In this document: positions 1-7,165 of the stretch, in pieces
Numbering within the stretch: position 1 is the stretch's first letter
Layout: each line of letters starts with the position of its first letter
Source: an uncultured Gammaproteobacteria bacterium
GTDB lineage: Bacteria; Pseudomonadota; Gammaproteobacteria; Pseudomonadales; Pseudohongiellaceae
Length of the DNA stretch: 26,033 bases
Direction of reading: 5' to 3'
Assembly: GCA_937898685.1 (NCBI GenBank)
Contig: CALEJT010000075.1
Span: 1-26,033 of the forward strand
Notes under the pieces: model-generated
What the model saw: the letters and a program-made list of their open reading frames with translations, nothing else
What the model was told of the DNA's origin: nothing
The model's database searches: none
Program-made: the position numbers and the translations under genes

Positions 1-19
1 CCCACCTCGCACCCCGACA

Positions 20-114
20 GGGGACAGTCACCCAAGCGTCGCGGGTAGGACAGTCACCAAGTACTCCGACAGGGGGACAGTCACCCGAGGGCCGCTACAG
101 GGGGACAGTCACCC
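20..114 (+). repeat. Cluster of four GGGGACAGTCACC motifs
   Basis: Four copies of the motif GGGGACAGTCACCC or its core GGACAGTCACC lie at 20-33, 48-58, 73-86 and 101-114, all in the same orientation and separated by 14-15 bases of less conserved sequence. The last two copies also share flanking CGAGGG. The same motif family recurs at 15494-15817, 20997-21027, 22196-22208 and 25912-26033, and it borders the RAYT transposase gene. I therefore read these as RAYT-associated REP-like repeats. The copies here are solitary half-units and not hairpins. Confidence 0.8.
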
Positions 115-129
115 GAGGGTCGACTTCGA

Positions 130-157
130 TTGCCATACCCTCGTCTCCGTCGATAAT
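130..157 (+). promoter_or_regulatory. Putative sigma70 promoter of the wHTH regulator gene
   Basis: TTGCCA at 130-135 (5 of 6 matches to TTGACA) and GATAAT at 152-157 (5 of 6 to TATAAT) are separated by 16 bases. The predicted transcription start near 164 leaves a leader of about 58 bases before the ATG at 222. An inverted repeat lies on the expected start site. Confidence 0.55.
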
Positions 158-162
158 GACGG

Positions 163-177
163 CCGCTAGGCTAGCGG
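163..177 (+). promoter_or_regulatory. Inverted repeat at the predicted transcription start (candidate operator)
   Basis: CCGCTA at 163-168 and TAGCGG at 172-177 form a perfect 6-bp inverted repeat around GGC. It sits 6-20 bases downstream of the -10 element, where a repressor would block transcription. Autoregulation by the downstream winged-helix protein is an inference only. A hairpin in the leader RNA is the alternative reading. Confidence 0.35.
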
Positions 178-221
178 GATGGCCGCTGAGCAACATGAGC
201 AGTCTCTGAGGAAAAGCTGAG

Positions 222-1292
222 ATGGCCGACGGCCAGTACCGTTTTGCCCACTTCACCGTCGATGCCGCCGAGCGCCGCCTCTGGCAGGACGGTCTGCCGG
301 TCGAGCTCAACGCGCGCTACCTCGATGCGCTCCTGCTGCTGCTTCAGGAGCCGGGCACGCTGATCACCAAGGAACGCTTCTTCGAGGAAGTCTGGAAGGG
401 CATCCCCGTCACCGACGAAGCGCTCACCCAATGCATCCGCACACTGCGCCGCCAGCTCGGCGACAGCGCCAGCAGTCCCCGCTTCATCGAAACCGTGCCC
501 AAGCACGGCTATCGCTTCATCGCGCGGGTGCGCTGCGGTGAGGAGGAATTCATCCCGCACCCCGCACCGCCGCCGATGCCGCGAGCGCGCAGTTGGCTGC
601 AGTGTGTGCAACTGGGGGTGGCGGGCACGCTCGGCGGTGCCGTGGCGGGGCTCTTGGGTGGGCTCTGCTACGGCTTCGCGGGCGCGGCGCAGTCGCTACC
701 GAATGGGGTGGGTACCTTGTCGGTGCTGTTGGTGTTGATGAGCGTGTCGCTGGTGGTGGCCGTGTTGGGCGCAGCCGGCGTGAGCTTCGGCATCGCGCTA
801 GCGCAACGCGTGCATTTCCACGATGCGCTGCGTACGACGCTAGGGGGTGCGCTGGGCGGACTCTGCGTCGGCGGCTTCGCCAAGTTGCTGGGGCTCGACG
901 CCTTTCAGTTACTGCTGGGCCAGAGTCCACGCGACCTCACCGGTGCCTTCGAAGGCTTGCTGGTGGGAGCGGCCATCGGCAGCGCCGCCTGGCTGGGCAT
1001 GCAGCGCGCACGGTCGCTGCGCTCCGCCCTGGTGATGGCGATCCTGATTGGGGGAGTGGTGGGAGCAGCGATTCCGCTCCTGGGCGGAAGGCTCTTGAGC
1101 GGCAGTCTGATTCTGCTGGCGGAAAGTTTTCCCGAAGCACGGCTGCGCTTCGATCCCTATAGCGTGCTTGGCGACGGTGCCTTGGCTCCGTCCCTGATGG
1201 CAGGCTTCGAAGCGGCGCTCTTCAGCGCCGGCATCGTGGGAGCAATCGCGTGGGTGTGGCGGAAGCAGACGGAACGTTCACCGCTCAGCTGA
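222..1292 (+). CDS. Membrane-bound winged-helix transcriptional regulator
   Basis: A 356-residue protein. Residues about 8-105 form an OmpR/PhoB-type winged helix (Trans_reg_C), with the typical recognition-helix region around VTDEALTQCIRTLRRQLGD and the closing FIETVPKHGYRFIARV. Residues about 125-350 are glycine- and alanine-rich hydrophobic segments that look like six or seven membrane helices. It is therefore a CadC/ToxR-like one-component regulator that binds DNA from the membrane. Most of that class have one membrane helix and a periplasmic sensor, whereas here the sensor would be the membrane domain itself. The start is supported by TGAGGA about 9 bases upstream. The gene converges on the membrane-protein gene ending at 1299, with 6 bases between stop codons. 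Ligand and targets are unknown. Confidence 0.85.
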   Translation: MADGQYRFAHFTVDAAERRLWQDGLPVELNARYLDALLLLLQEPGTLITKERFFEEVWKGIPVTDEALTQCIRTLRRQLGDSASSPRFIETVPKHGYRFIARVRCGEEEFIPHPAPPPMPRARSWLQCVQLGVAGTLGGAVAGLLGGLCYGFAGAAQSLPNGVGTLSVLLVLMSVSLVVAVLGAAGVSFGIALAQRVHFHDALRTTLGGALGGLCVGGFAKLLGLDAFQLLLGQSPRDLTGAFEGLLVGAAIGSAAWLGMQRARSLRSALVMAILIGGVVGAAIPLLGGRLLSGSLILLAESFPEARLRFDPYSVLGDGALAPSLMAGFEAALFSAGIVGAIAWVWRKQTERSPLS

Positions 1293-1298
1293 GCCGGT

Positions 1299-1802
1299 TC
1301 ATTCCTCTTCTTCCACGCCTACGGTCTGCCAGTGGCGGTACCACAGCACGGAGGTTGCCGCGGTGAGGCCGATCAACAGCACGGGCCACGCCACGCCGAT
1401 GAAGAGAAGGCACATCGATAGTGCGGTGAGCGTGGTACCGATGACGCTCCAGATGTCGTCTTCTTCCGTACCGCCGATGATGCCCACGCCGATGTGCATG
1501 AAGATCATCAGGCCCAGCGAGGCCACGAGCACCGAGCCCAGCAATACCGCCACCGGTGGCAGCGCCGCGCTGGCGAGGGTGACCCAACGGTTGGGGTCGC
1601 GCAGGAAGAGTTCGCTCAAATAGCCCGCCATCACCGCAGCGCCGGCCACGACCAGGACATAGAAGACGGGAAAGTAGGGAATCATGACCGCCTGTTCGGC
1701 GCTCAGGCTCGACGAGCGGAATTCGAACCAAACCACCGCAGCGATGAATACCGCGGCATAGAGAATCCCAGCTTCGATCCTTGGTCTGGTCAATCCGAAC
1801 AT
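1299..1802 (-). CDS. Small polytopic membrane protein of unknown function
   Basis: A 167-residue protein with four or five hydrophobic segments that look like membrane helices, roughly at residues 8-27, 38-62, 73-107 and 120-150, and an acidic C-terminus ending in VEEEE. I chose the ATG at 1802 (MFGLTRPR) because CGGAG lies about 6 bases upstream; a longer frame to 1901 has a low-complexity, poorly protein-like N-terminus. I do not recognise a family. It converges on the membrane-bound regulator gene and follows the SRPBCC gene after about 100 bases, so it may be the last gene of that minus-strand run or a separate unit. Confidence 0.7.
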   Translation of the reverse strand: MFGLTRPRIEAGILYAAVFIAAVVWFEFRSSSLSAEQAVMIPYFPVFYVLVVAGAAVMAGYLSELFLRDPNRWVTLASAALPPVAVLLGSVLVASLGLMIFMHIGVGIIGGTEEDDIWSVIGTTLTALSMCLLFIGVAWPVLLIGLTAATSVLWYRHWQTVGVEEEE

Positions 1803-1905
1803 TGCGCGCTCCGTCGTTCCAACACATGGGCACCGACGAGTCGGTGCATCGACGCGAGCCCCGCAACTTGCCAGTGGTCGGCAGTGTAACCCAAAGGACA
1901 CCGGG

Positions 1906-2364
1906 CTAGCCGCTTTTCCGCAAGGCGCTCCTTCCTTCGATGTGCTGTTTCAGGCTCTGCAGTGCACCGGTCCAGTAGAACTGCAGGTGTTTGTAGATCG
2001 CTTCGGTGGCAAAACCGCTGGCACTGAAGTTCAGCGCCGTCGCGCCGTTTTCTTCCTTCAGAGTGAACTCGAAGCGTGAATAGGCCGCCTCCGCATCGGG
2101 CAGTTGCGACAGCGAGCTCCACTGCGTGTACACGAGCCGACAGGGCGGATCGAACACCAATACGGTGCCGCGGTTTTCGAAGGGCACGTGGTGCACGCCC
2201 CTGATGATGATGGTGCCGCCCACGTGCCAGTCGGGATGGATCTCCAGATGCATCTCTGGTTCACCCATCCAGGACTGCATGTGTTCGCGTTGGGTCAGGC
2301 ACTCCCACACGCGCACGCGGGGAGCATCGATGAGCAGGCTGTGGGTGAAGGTGGTCGGTGTCAC
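1906..2364 (-). CDS. SRPBCC / AHSA1-type domain protein
   Basis: A 152-residue protein with the START/Bet v1-like pattern of the AHSA1 family: an early ligand-cavity strand (FTHSLLIDAPRVRVWECLT), a middle VGGTIIIRGVHHVP stretch, and a long C-terminal helix ending QSLKQHIEG. Such proteins bind hydrophobic ligands or act as Hsp90 co-chaperone-like domains; the ligand here is unknown. The start is read as GTG at 2364, which overlaps the TGA of the upstream P-loop gene as GTGA and so suggests translational coupling. A longer frame to 2631 only repeats sequence inside the upstream gene. Confidence 0.8.
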   Translation of the reverse strand: MTPTTFTHSLLIDAPRVRVWECLTQREHMQSWMGEPEMHLEIHPDWHVGGTIIIRGVHHVPFENRGTVLVFDPPCRLVYTQWSSLSQLPDAEAAYSRFEFTLKEENGATALNFSASGFATEAIYKHLQFYWTGALQSLKQHIEGRSALRKSG

Positions 2365-2900
2365 GAGTCTTCGCTCCGGGGCAGGGCCGCTGCGATGTCC
2401 TCTGCTGCTTCTTCTGGACTGAGCAGCGTCGTGTCGATCTTGAGTAGGGGGTTGGGCAATGGCGGAAAGTTGAACATTCCTCTTCGTTCGAGTTCCACGT
2501 AGAAGTTCGCATCCGTCAGCTTGCCGAAGCGCGCACGGTCGAAGTTGCCGATGCGCTCGAGGATGTCCTGCGTCGAACACAGCAATTCGACGAAGTACAC
2601 TTTTCCTCCACTCCCTTCGACGATGTCGCACAGTTCATCGATGAGCTCGGGCGCCACCGTCGCTTCGGGATGAAAGGTGAAGATGAAGGAGCGATCGGCT
2701 TGCGCCGCCGCGCGAAAGGCCGAGCGCCAGATGTCGGCACGCAGTGCCTTGAAGGGTTCGGTACCGAAGTCGAACAGTGTGGCGGCGGCATCGACGGCGA
2801 GATGATTGTGGAAGAGCGGCAGATCCGTCAGCTCGCTCAGGCGGCGACCAACGGTGTACTTGCCCGCGGCAGCTGGACCATGGATGAACACCACGTACAT
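2361..2900 (-). CDS. P-loop (shikimate-kinase-like) NTPase
   Basis: A 179-residue protein with an N-terminal P-loop, GPAAAGKYT at about residues 8-16, preceded by the strand YVVFIH. The residue after GK is Tyr, followed by Thr; this GKxT variant occurs in small kinase-like P-loop proteins. Size and layout resemble shikimate/gluconate kinase-like or AAA-labelled nucleotide-binding proteins, and I cannot name a substrate. The start at 2900 has an excellent GGAGGT about 4-5 bases upstream; the ATG 18 bases earlier would put the Shine-Dalgarno inside the gene. It overlaps the SRPBCC gene by four bases and lies 41 bases after the AlkD-like gene, so co-transcription is likely. Confidence 0.8.
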   Translation of the reverse strand: MYVVFIHGPAAAGKYTVGRRLSELTDLPLFHNHLAVDAAATLFDFGTEPFKALRADIWRSAFRAAAQADRSFIFTFHPEATVAPELIDELCDIVEGSGGKVYFVELLCSTQDILERIGNFDRARFGKLTDANFYVELERRGMFNFPPLPNPLLKIDTTLLSPEEAAEDIAAALPRSEDS

Positions 2901-2941
2901 GAACACCTCCGACTCCACGGGCTAGACCGCGTTGCTGTCGT

Positions 2942-3616
2942 TTACTTCTGCCGCCGCACCATTTCCTCGATCCAGCTGGGTGCAAAGGGCGACACACAAC
3001 CTTTGGACACAGGATAGTCGCGATATAGTCCCACACTTTCGCCGATGGCGATTGCGCGGGCACGATGCTCGGGAAAGTTGATGCCGATTCCGGCGAGACA
3101 GAAGTTCATCGTCCACTGCGCTTCGGGTGGCGCAGCGGACAGCTCGGCAGCGATGCGATCCAACAGTGCACGCACGTCGAGACCTTCGGGACTCTTGTAG
3201 AGTCGTTCTGCCGTTACGTTCCATCCGGCGCGCGCCGCCCAACGGTCCTCATCCTGCATCCATGCCTGACGCAGCACTTCCTTGGCGGGATGTTTCTTCA
3301 CGATGTAGGAGTTGAACCAATCGGCCACCTGGCTGAAGGCCACTTCCCGCACCATGCGATCCACATCCTGCGGCGTCAGCTGTTTCGGCTTCATCAGCAG
3401 TATGCCGAGGAGCTGCGCATCGGCATTGCCGCTCTGCCACAGCTCCAGGCCCAATGCGTGATTGCTCTTGATCTCGTCCGCGAGTTTGCGGATTTCCCCC
3501 AACGGAACGCCGAATTGGTTTTCGCCAGCACCATGTTTGATGTTGTGCGCACGGGTCTTGGGATTGCTGAGCTCGGACAGACGCGCGAGAAGTTTCTTGG
3601 CTGTCCAGTTGCTCAT
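2942..3616 (-). CDS. AlkD-like DNA alkylation repair / HEAT-repeat protein
   Basis: A 224-residue all-helical protein matching the DNA alkylation repair family (PF08713 style). Features include the opening LSELSNPKTRAHNIKHGAG, the motif FGVPLGEIRKLADEIK, and tryptophan- and arginine-rich helices around DEDRWAARAGWNVTAERL. AlkD-type glycosylases remove bulky alkylated purines using a HEAT-repeat cradle. The lesion-contacting residues cannot be mapped safely by eye, so enzymatic activity is inferred from family. The start at 3616 (MSNWTAKK) lies 5 bases after the stop of the VOC gene and lacks a good Shine-Dalgarno, which suggests coupled translation. An in-frame extension upstream only reads through the VOC gene. 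Confidence 0.82.
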   Translation of the reverse strand: MSNWTAKKLLARLSELSNPKTRAHNIKHGAGENQFGVPLGEIRKLADEIKSNHALGLELWQSGNADAQLLGILLMKPKQLTPQDVDRMVREVAFSQVADWFNSYIVKKHPAKEVLRQAWMQDEDRWAARAGWNVTAERLYKSPEGLDVRALLDRIAAELSAAPPEAQWTMNFCLAGIGINFPEHRARAIAIGESVGLYRDYPVSKGCVSPFAPSWIEEMVRRQK

Positions 3617-3621
3617 CGAGG

Positions 3622-3993
3622 TCACACGCGCTGATCGAGAAGGATGTGGTTGCCATCCGGATCCGCAAGGATGAGATGCTCGGGCCCTGTCGTCTGGGGA
3701 TCGGCCATGCGGATCGGGCTGATGCCTTGGGCCATCAGCACGCGTTGAATCTCGCGGATGTCGGTGAAGGAAGGCAGAGGGTTGGCATCGTAATCCCAAC
3801 CGGGATGAAAGGTAAGAACGTTGTTCTTGAACATGCCCTGGAACAAGCCGATCACGGTCATGCCGTTCTTCATGATCAGCCAGCCCTGATTCTGATCGCC
3901 TCCCACGGAGACGAAGCCCAGTCGTTGATAAAAAGCTCTGGATGCACGCAGGTTCCGCACAGCAAGGCTGATGGAAAATGCACCAAGATCCAT
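3622..3993 (-). CDS. VOC (glyoxalase/bleomycin-resistance-fold) family protein
   Basis: A 123-residue single-module VOC protein. It opens with FSISLAVRNLRASRAFYQRLGF, typical of the first beta-alpha-beta-beta-beta unit, and closes with LADPDGNHILLDQ, the usual second metal-site/edge-strand region. Members include glyoxalase I, dioxygenases and antibiotic-binding proteins; the substrate here is not predictable. The start at 3993 has GGAGG about 5 bases upstream. It appears to be the first gene of a minus-strand run continuing into the AlkD-like, P-loop and SRPBCC genes. Confidence 0.85.
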   Translation of the reverse strand: MDLGAFSISLAVRNLRASRAFYQRLGFVSVGGDQNQGWLIMKNGMTVIGLFQGMFKNNVLTFHPGWDYDANPLPSFTDIREIQRVLMAQGISPIRMADPQTTGPEHLILADPDGNHILLDQRV

Positions 3994-4319
3994 GACGCCT
4001 CCTTGAGTTACCAGCTTGTTTCTTATGAGTCGCTGTTTTGAGCGCGCATGCCCCTGAACACATTCATGACATTACGCGACGAGCGAGGAAATCCCCTAAA
4101 CGCGGCAGTCTCGGCTCTGGCTCAGCGACGACTTTTGCGCCATTACCAAAGTGCATGCGCAAAGTGGGCGCGCAAGTCTGAACGAACTGTCTGAAATACT
4201 ACAAGACGCTCACGAGAGAAATTGAGATTTTTTGCCGAAAGCGCAAATTTGGTGAGCATGTTTATGAAAGTGTGGACGAGTGCGCATGGCTTGCGGGATG
4301 GTTTTGCACTGCACCGACT
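3994..4319. other. Intergenic region with no recognised gene
   Basis: About 326 bases between the VOC gene start and the stop of the next minus-strand gene. It must contain the VOC promoter (minus strand) and any terminator for the 4320-4658 gene. I see no convincing -35/-10 pair, no strong hairpin with a T-run, and no protein-like reading frame. It is somewhat AT-richer around 4220-4260. Confidence 0.5.
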
Positions 4320-4658
4320 TCAGTGATGCACTCCCGCTGTCTTCGGATGCTTGAGCAAGCTCTGCAGGCCGCGCGCCAGCAGATGTTGATACAAACGCTG
4401 ATAGGCGAGATTGGCGAGGATGATGCCACTGCAGAAGCACACCAACCACGCCAACGGAGATGAGGTGAAAAGAAAGGCGGGAAGCATTGCGATGGTGAAA
4501 CCCAGCAAGGGACAGCTGATGATGTAGAGAATGATCTCGCCGCCCAAGCCCAGCCGCTCGAAGGTTTCCACATGCGCACGCTCGAGCAGTACTTCCTGCT
4601 CCGCCTTGCTCAAGTGCGCGATCTCGGGAAACTTGCCAACGAATCTTGCCGAATCCAT
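4320..4658 (-). CDS. Small membrane protein of unknown function
   Basis: A 112-residue protein. The N-terminal ~35 residues are charged and helical (KFPEIAHLSKAEQEVLLERA). Two hydrophobic segments follow at about residues 39-64 and 68-87, which probably form a membrane hairpin, and the C-terminus is short and basic. The start at 4658 has GGGAGGA about 4 bases upstream. I do not recognise a family. It follows the FMN reductase gene on the same strand after 60 bases, and that gap contains a small GACACG/CGTGTC inverted repeat, so it may or may not be co-transcribed. Confidence 0.65.
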   Translation of the reverse strand: MDSARFVGKFPEIAHLSKAEQEVLLERAHVETFERLGLGGEIILYIISCPLLGFTIAMLPAFLFTSSPLAWLVCFCSGIILANLAYQRLYQHLLARGLQSLLKHPKTAGVHH

Positions 4659-4718
4659 GCATCCTCCCGCGACACGTCTGTGCGTGTCCTCATCCGGAAC
4701 TACATTGCGATTACGACT

Positions 4719-5270
4719 TCACGCCTGATGCTTCTTCACGAACGTAAGATAATGATCGAGCCAGCTCTGCACAAATTGCAGGCTGCCTTCCCCGATGTTG
4801 CCGGCATCGTCGAATAGACCATCCTTCGCTTGAATGAAGGCTTCCGGTTGACCCATTACCTGCACGTCGAGATAAGCCAACACATTGCGAAGATGTTGCT
4901 GCGCCATGGCAGTGCCGATGGCACCAACCGACACACCGACCACGCCGGCGGGTTTGCCTGCCCAACAGTTCTTGCCGTAGGGCCGCGAACCGTGATCGAG
5001 CGCGTTCTTCAACACACCGGGAATGGAGCGATTGTACTCAGGTGTCACGAATAGCAATCCCTGTGCCGCTGCCACCTCGGCCTTCAAGCGCAACACAGAC
5101 TCTGCCTGATGTGCATCATCATCTTGGTTGTACAGCGGCAGATCATCGATGCGCACTTGCTTGAACACGAACTCGGCTGGTGCGAGTTTGGTGAGGGCGT
5201 TGGCGAGTTTCCGGTTGAAGGAATCTTTACGCAGGCTGCCGACGACCACGGCGATCTGATAAGTGCTCAT
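4719..5270 (-). CDS. NAD(P)H-dependent FMN reductase
   Basis: A 183-residue flavodoxin-fold protein. The FMN phosphate loop is GSLRKDSFNRKLA at residues 11-23, and the family signature TPEYNRSIPGVLKNALDH lies near residues 76-93, followed by a GVVGVSVGAIGTAMA strand-loop. This is the pattern of the ChrR/YieF/AzoR-like class, which reduces quinones, azo compounds or metals such as chromate with NAD(P)H; the physiological substrate is probably quinone, but this is an inference. GGAG lies about 7 bases before the ATG at 5270. The length is normal for the family. Confidence 0.88.
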   Translation of the reverse strand: MSTYQIAVVVGSLRKDSFNRKLANALTKLAPAEFVFKQVRIDDLPLYNQDDDAHQAESVLRLKAEVAAAQGLLFVTPEYNRSIPGVLKNALDHGSRPYGKNCWAGKPAGVVGVSVGAIGTAMAQQHLRNVLAYLDVQVMGQPEAFIQAKDGLFDDAGNIGEGSLQFVQSWLDHYLTFVKKHQA

Positions 5271-5448
5271 GACAAACTCCTTTTCGCTCGAGCGAACGCT
5301 GGATGGTTATTGCTTCAGCGCATGGGGACGCGAAGCGACGATTGGTTCCGGGGACTATTACACCATCGAAGTCGCTGCGTACATCACCATCGAGTATAAG
5401 TGCGCTGCTTCCCCTCTCCACCGTAATCACACCGCGAGTATCTGGCGC

Positions 5449-6171
5449 TCAAGCCTCTTCCTTCGCTCGCACGAATAGGTGCACGTTCGCTGAGCCATCA
5501 CCCACCGGCGTTTCCCTGACTTCGAGATAGGGTTGATTGCGCACCAGCTCGCCCAACTTCTGGAAGCCATAGTTGCGCGGGTCGAAGGAGGGATCGGTCT
5601 TGATCACCTGTGAACCGACGGCCGACAACGAGGCCCAGCCGCTGTCCTTCGCTGTGGCGTTGATTGCCGCTTGCAACATCGGACGCAAGGGAACCGGACC
5701 ATCGGCCACCAGGCCAGGCACCGTTTCCTGCGTTTGTCGCAGAATCTCGGTGTAGATGAATTTGTCGCATGCGGCGACGAAGGGCTTGGGTGTTTTTCTT
5801 TCACCCAGTCCATAGACCACCAGGCCATCCTCACGTATGCGTGTGGCGAGACGCGTGTAATCACTGTCCGACGATACGATGCAGAAGCCGTTCACCGCGC
5901 GACTATGCAGGATGTCCATCGCGTCGATGATCAAGGCCGAATCGGTGGCGTTCTTTCCCGTCGTGTAACCAAACTGTTGCACCGGTTGTATCGCGTGCGC
6001 CTGCAACACGTCCTTCCAACCGCGCAGGTTCGGCGTGGTCCAGTCACCATAGGCGCGTTTGATCGTGGCCGTGCCGTAGCGCGAGATCTCCGCCAACAGT
6101 TCCTTCACGATCGATGCCTGCGCGTTGTCGGCATCGATGAGTACGGCAAGTTTGTCGCTGATGGTTGGCAT
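5449..6171 (-). CDS. NYN domain / OST-HTH (LOTUS) protein
   Basis: A 240-residue protein. Residues about 7-150 are a NYN (PIN-like, limkain-b1/LabA type) domain with the expected acidic positions: D13 and D15 in LIDADN, D77 in ATDSALIIDAMD, and D102/D104 in VSSDSDYTRL. Residues about 165-235 resemble the OST-HTH/LOTUS RNA-binding domain (LRPMLQAAINATAKDSGWASLSAVG, then YGFQKLGELV). Proteins of this layout are predicted RNases or RNA-binding regulators, with the substrate unknown. All predicted metal-binding acids are present, so it is probably active. AGGAT lies about 8 bases before the ATG. The HNH gene lies 49 bases upstream on the same strand. Confidence 0.85.
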   Translation of the reverse strand: MPTISDKLAVLIDADNAQASIVKELLAEISRYGTATIKRAYGDWTTPNLRGWKDVLQAHAIQPVQQFGYTTGKNATDSALIIDAMDILHSRAVNGFCIVSSDSDYTRLATRIREDGLVVYGLGERKTPKPFVAACDKFIYTEILRQTQETVPGLVADGPVPLRPMLQAAINATAKDSGWASLSAVGSQVIKTDPSFDPRNYGFQKLGELVRNQPYLEVRETPVGDGSANVHLFVRAKEEA

Positions 6172-6220
6172 GTAGTGAATCCTGAGTCTGATTTACTTCT
6201 AGGAGTAGGAAGCCTAACTC

Positions 6221-6991
6221 TTAGCCTAGTGCCAGCCCAACTCGACATCCGGAGGCAAAGCAGCCGGTCATAAGACCTCCGTTACCGAAGCTGGTATGTC
6301 GGGGACCAAAAGAAAGATCCGAATTGCCGATATTCATTGTGACTTCGACTACAGTGATAGGAAATGCAATTTCCCAAGCCGACACACGTGCATGCGGATA
6401 CATACTCTGAGCATCTTGTGCAGTTAACATCTCGAAGAACTCTACTCGGACTTGATCCCCATTTGGGTACGAAATCCGGACCTTCCTTCCGGACGGTGGA
6501 CATTCGATGTCTTCCTCTCCACCAACGTTGAACCATTCGTTGTTTCGTATGTATGCACGCGGCTGATCTTGTCTGGGGAGCATGTAGAGATTTAGCAATA
6601 AATAATCGCTCTCATTCCGCTCAAACCATATCAAGGGTTGTCCTTGGAATTGAACGACGATTGGGGTTTCGTAATAGAAATTTCCTCCTACAACCGCAAG
6701 TAGGCGATTTCGCATCCAATTGAATTTGCCTTTAACGCGGTACCAGTTTTCTTTGCCAGACCTTTTGAACTCATGAAGTTGGTCTCGCGTAAAGGCACCA
6801 TGATCTGCCTGACGATGGTGCTCAGGACACAGAGCGATCATCCCCTCTGGGTTATGATGATTTAACTCCCGCCAAGGAGGGTCAAAATGATGCCACTCGA
6901 GATAAGGGTTGCCACAATCAGGGACGGGGCATCCAAAACCAACTTCTGCACGTAGAATCTTCTTAACTGCTAATGGCGGCTCTCGGTTCAT
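6221..6991 (-). CDS. HNH endonuclease-type protein (AT-rich gene)
   Basis: About 256 residues. The N-terminal part carries a zinc-type HNH motif: Cys pair in GCPVPDCGNP, then LEWHHFDPP, an Asn in NHHNPEGMIALC, and the closing CPEHHRQADHG. Residues about 95-255 have no recognisable domain. The motif is complete, so DNA cleavage is plausible; no methylase, toxin or intron context is visible. Its codons are clearly more AT-rich than those of its neighbours, which suggests acquisition. The start is uncertain: ATG at 6991 or an in-frame TTG at 7012, neither with a good Shine-Dalgarno. Confidence 0.75.
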   Translation of the reverse strand: MNREPPLAVKKILRAEVGFGCPVPDCGNPYLEWHHFDPPWRELNHHNPEGMIALCPEHHRQADHGAFTRDQLHEFKRSGKENWYRVKGKFNWMRNRLLAVVGGNFYYETPIVVQFQGQPLIWFERNESDYLLLNLYMLPRQDQPRAYIRNNEWFNVGGEEDIECPPSGRKVRISYPNGDQVRVEFFEMLTAQDAQSMYPHARVSAWEIAFPITVVEVTMNIGNSDLSFGPRHTSFGNGGLMTGCFASGCRVGLALG

Positions 6992-7036
6992 ACTTGATCT
7001 AAAGTTGTTCAACTAGAGCAACGTTAAGCAGCTTTC

Positions 7037-7091
7037 ACATAGAGAGCACGTTTGTCATCTCGCTAGTGGTTGATTGTCTATGTCTCTATGT
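7037..7091. promoter_or_regulatory. Spaced 9-bp inverted repeat upstream of the HNH gene
   Basis: ACATAGAGA at 7037-7045 and TCTCTATGT at 7083-7091 are perfect inverted copies 37 bases apart. They lie in the 117-base gap upstream of the HNH gene, between it and the dehydrogenase terminator. They could be paired protein-binding sites or the arms of a long RNA hairpin in the leader. The function is unknown. Confidence 0.35.
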
Positions 7092-7128
7092 AAGCGCTTG
7101 AGATTGGTACTCGCGAAAATACACGGAC

Positions 7129-7156
7129 AAAAAAATGCCGCGCAGTTGCGCGGCAT
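7129..7156 (-). terminator. Rho-independent terminator of the PQQ dehydrogenase gene
   Basis: Read on the minus strand, a 9-bp perfect stem (ATGCCGCGC with GCGCGGCAT, plus-strand arms 7135-7143 and 7148-7156) with a 4-base loop runs into seven consecutive T residues (plus-strand A run 7129-7135). It lies about 10 bases after the stop codon at 7166. Confidence 0.92.
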
Positions 7157-7165
7157 CTTCATTGC

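Noticed and set aside
4664..4690. Terminator from the GACACG/CGTGTC inverted repeat after the FMN reductase gene
   Set aside because: Stem of only 6 bp with no T-run; it also falls next to the Shine-Dalgarno of the downstream gene.
6221..6991. Homing endonuclease or restriction enzyme
   Set aside because: There is no intron, intein or methyltransferase nearby and the HNH motif alone does not support either; left as an HNH-type protein.
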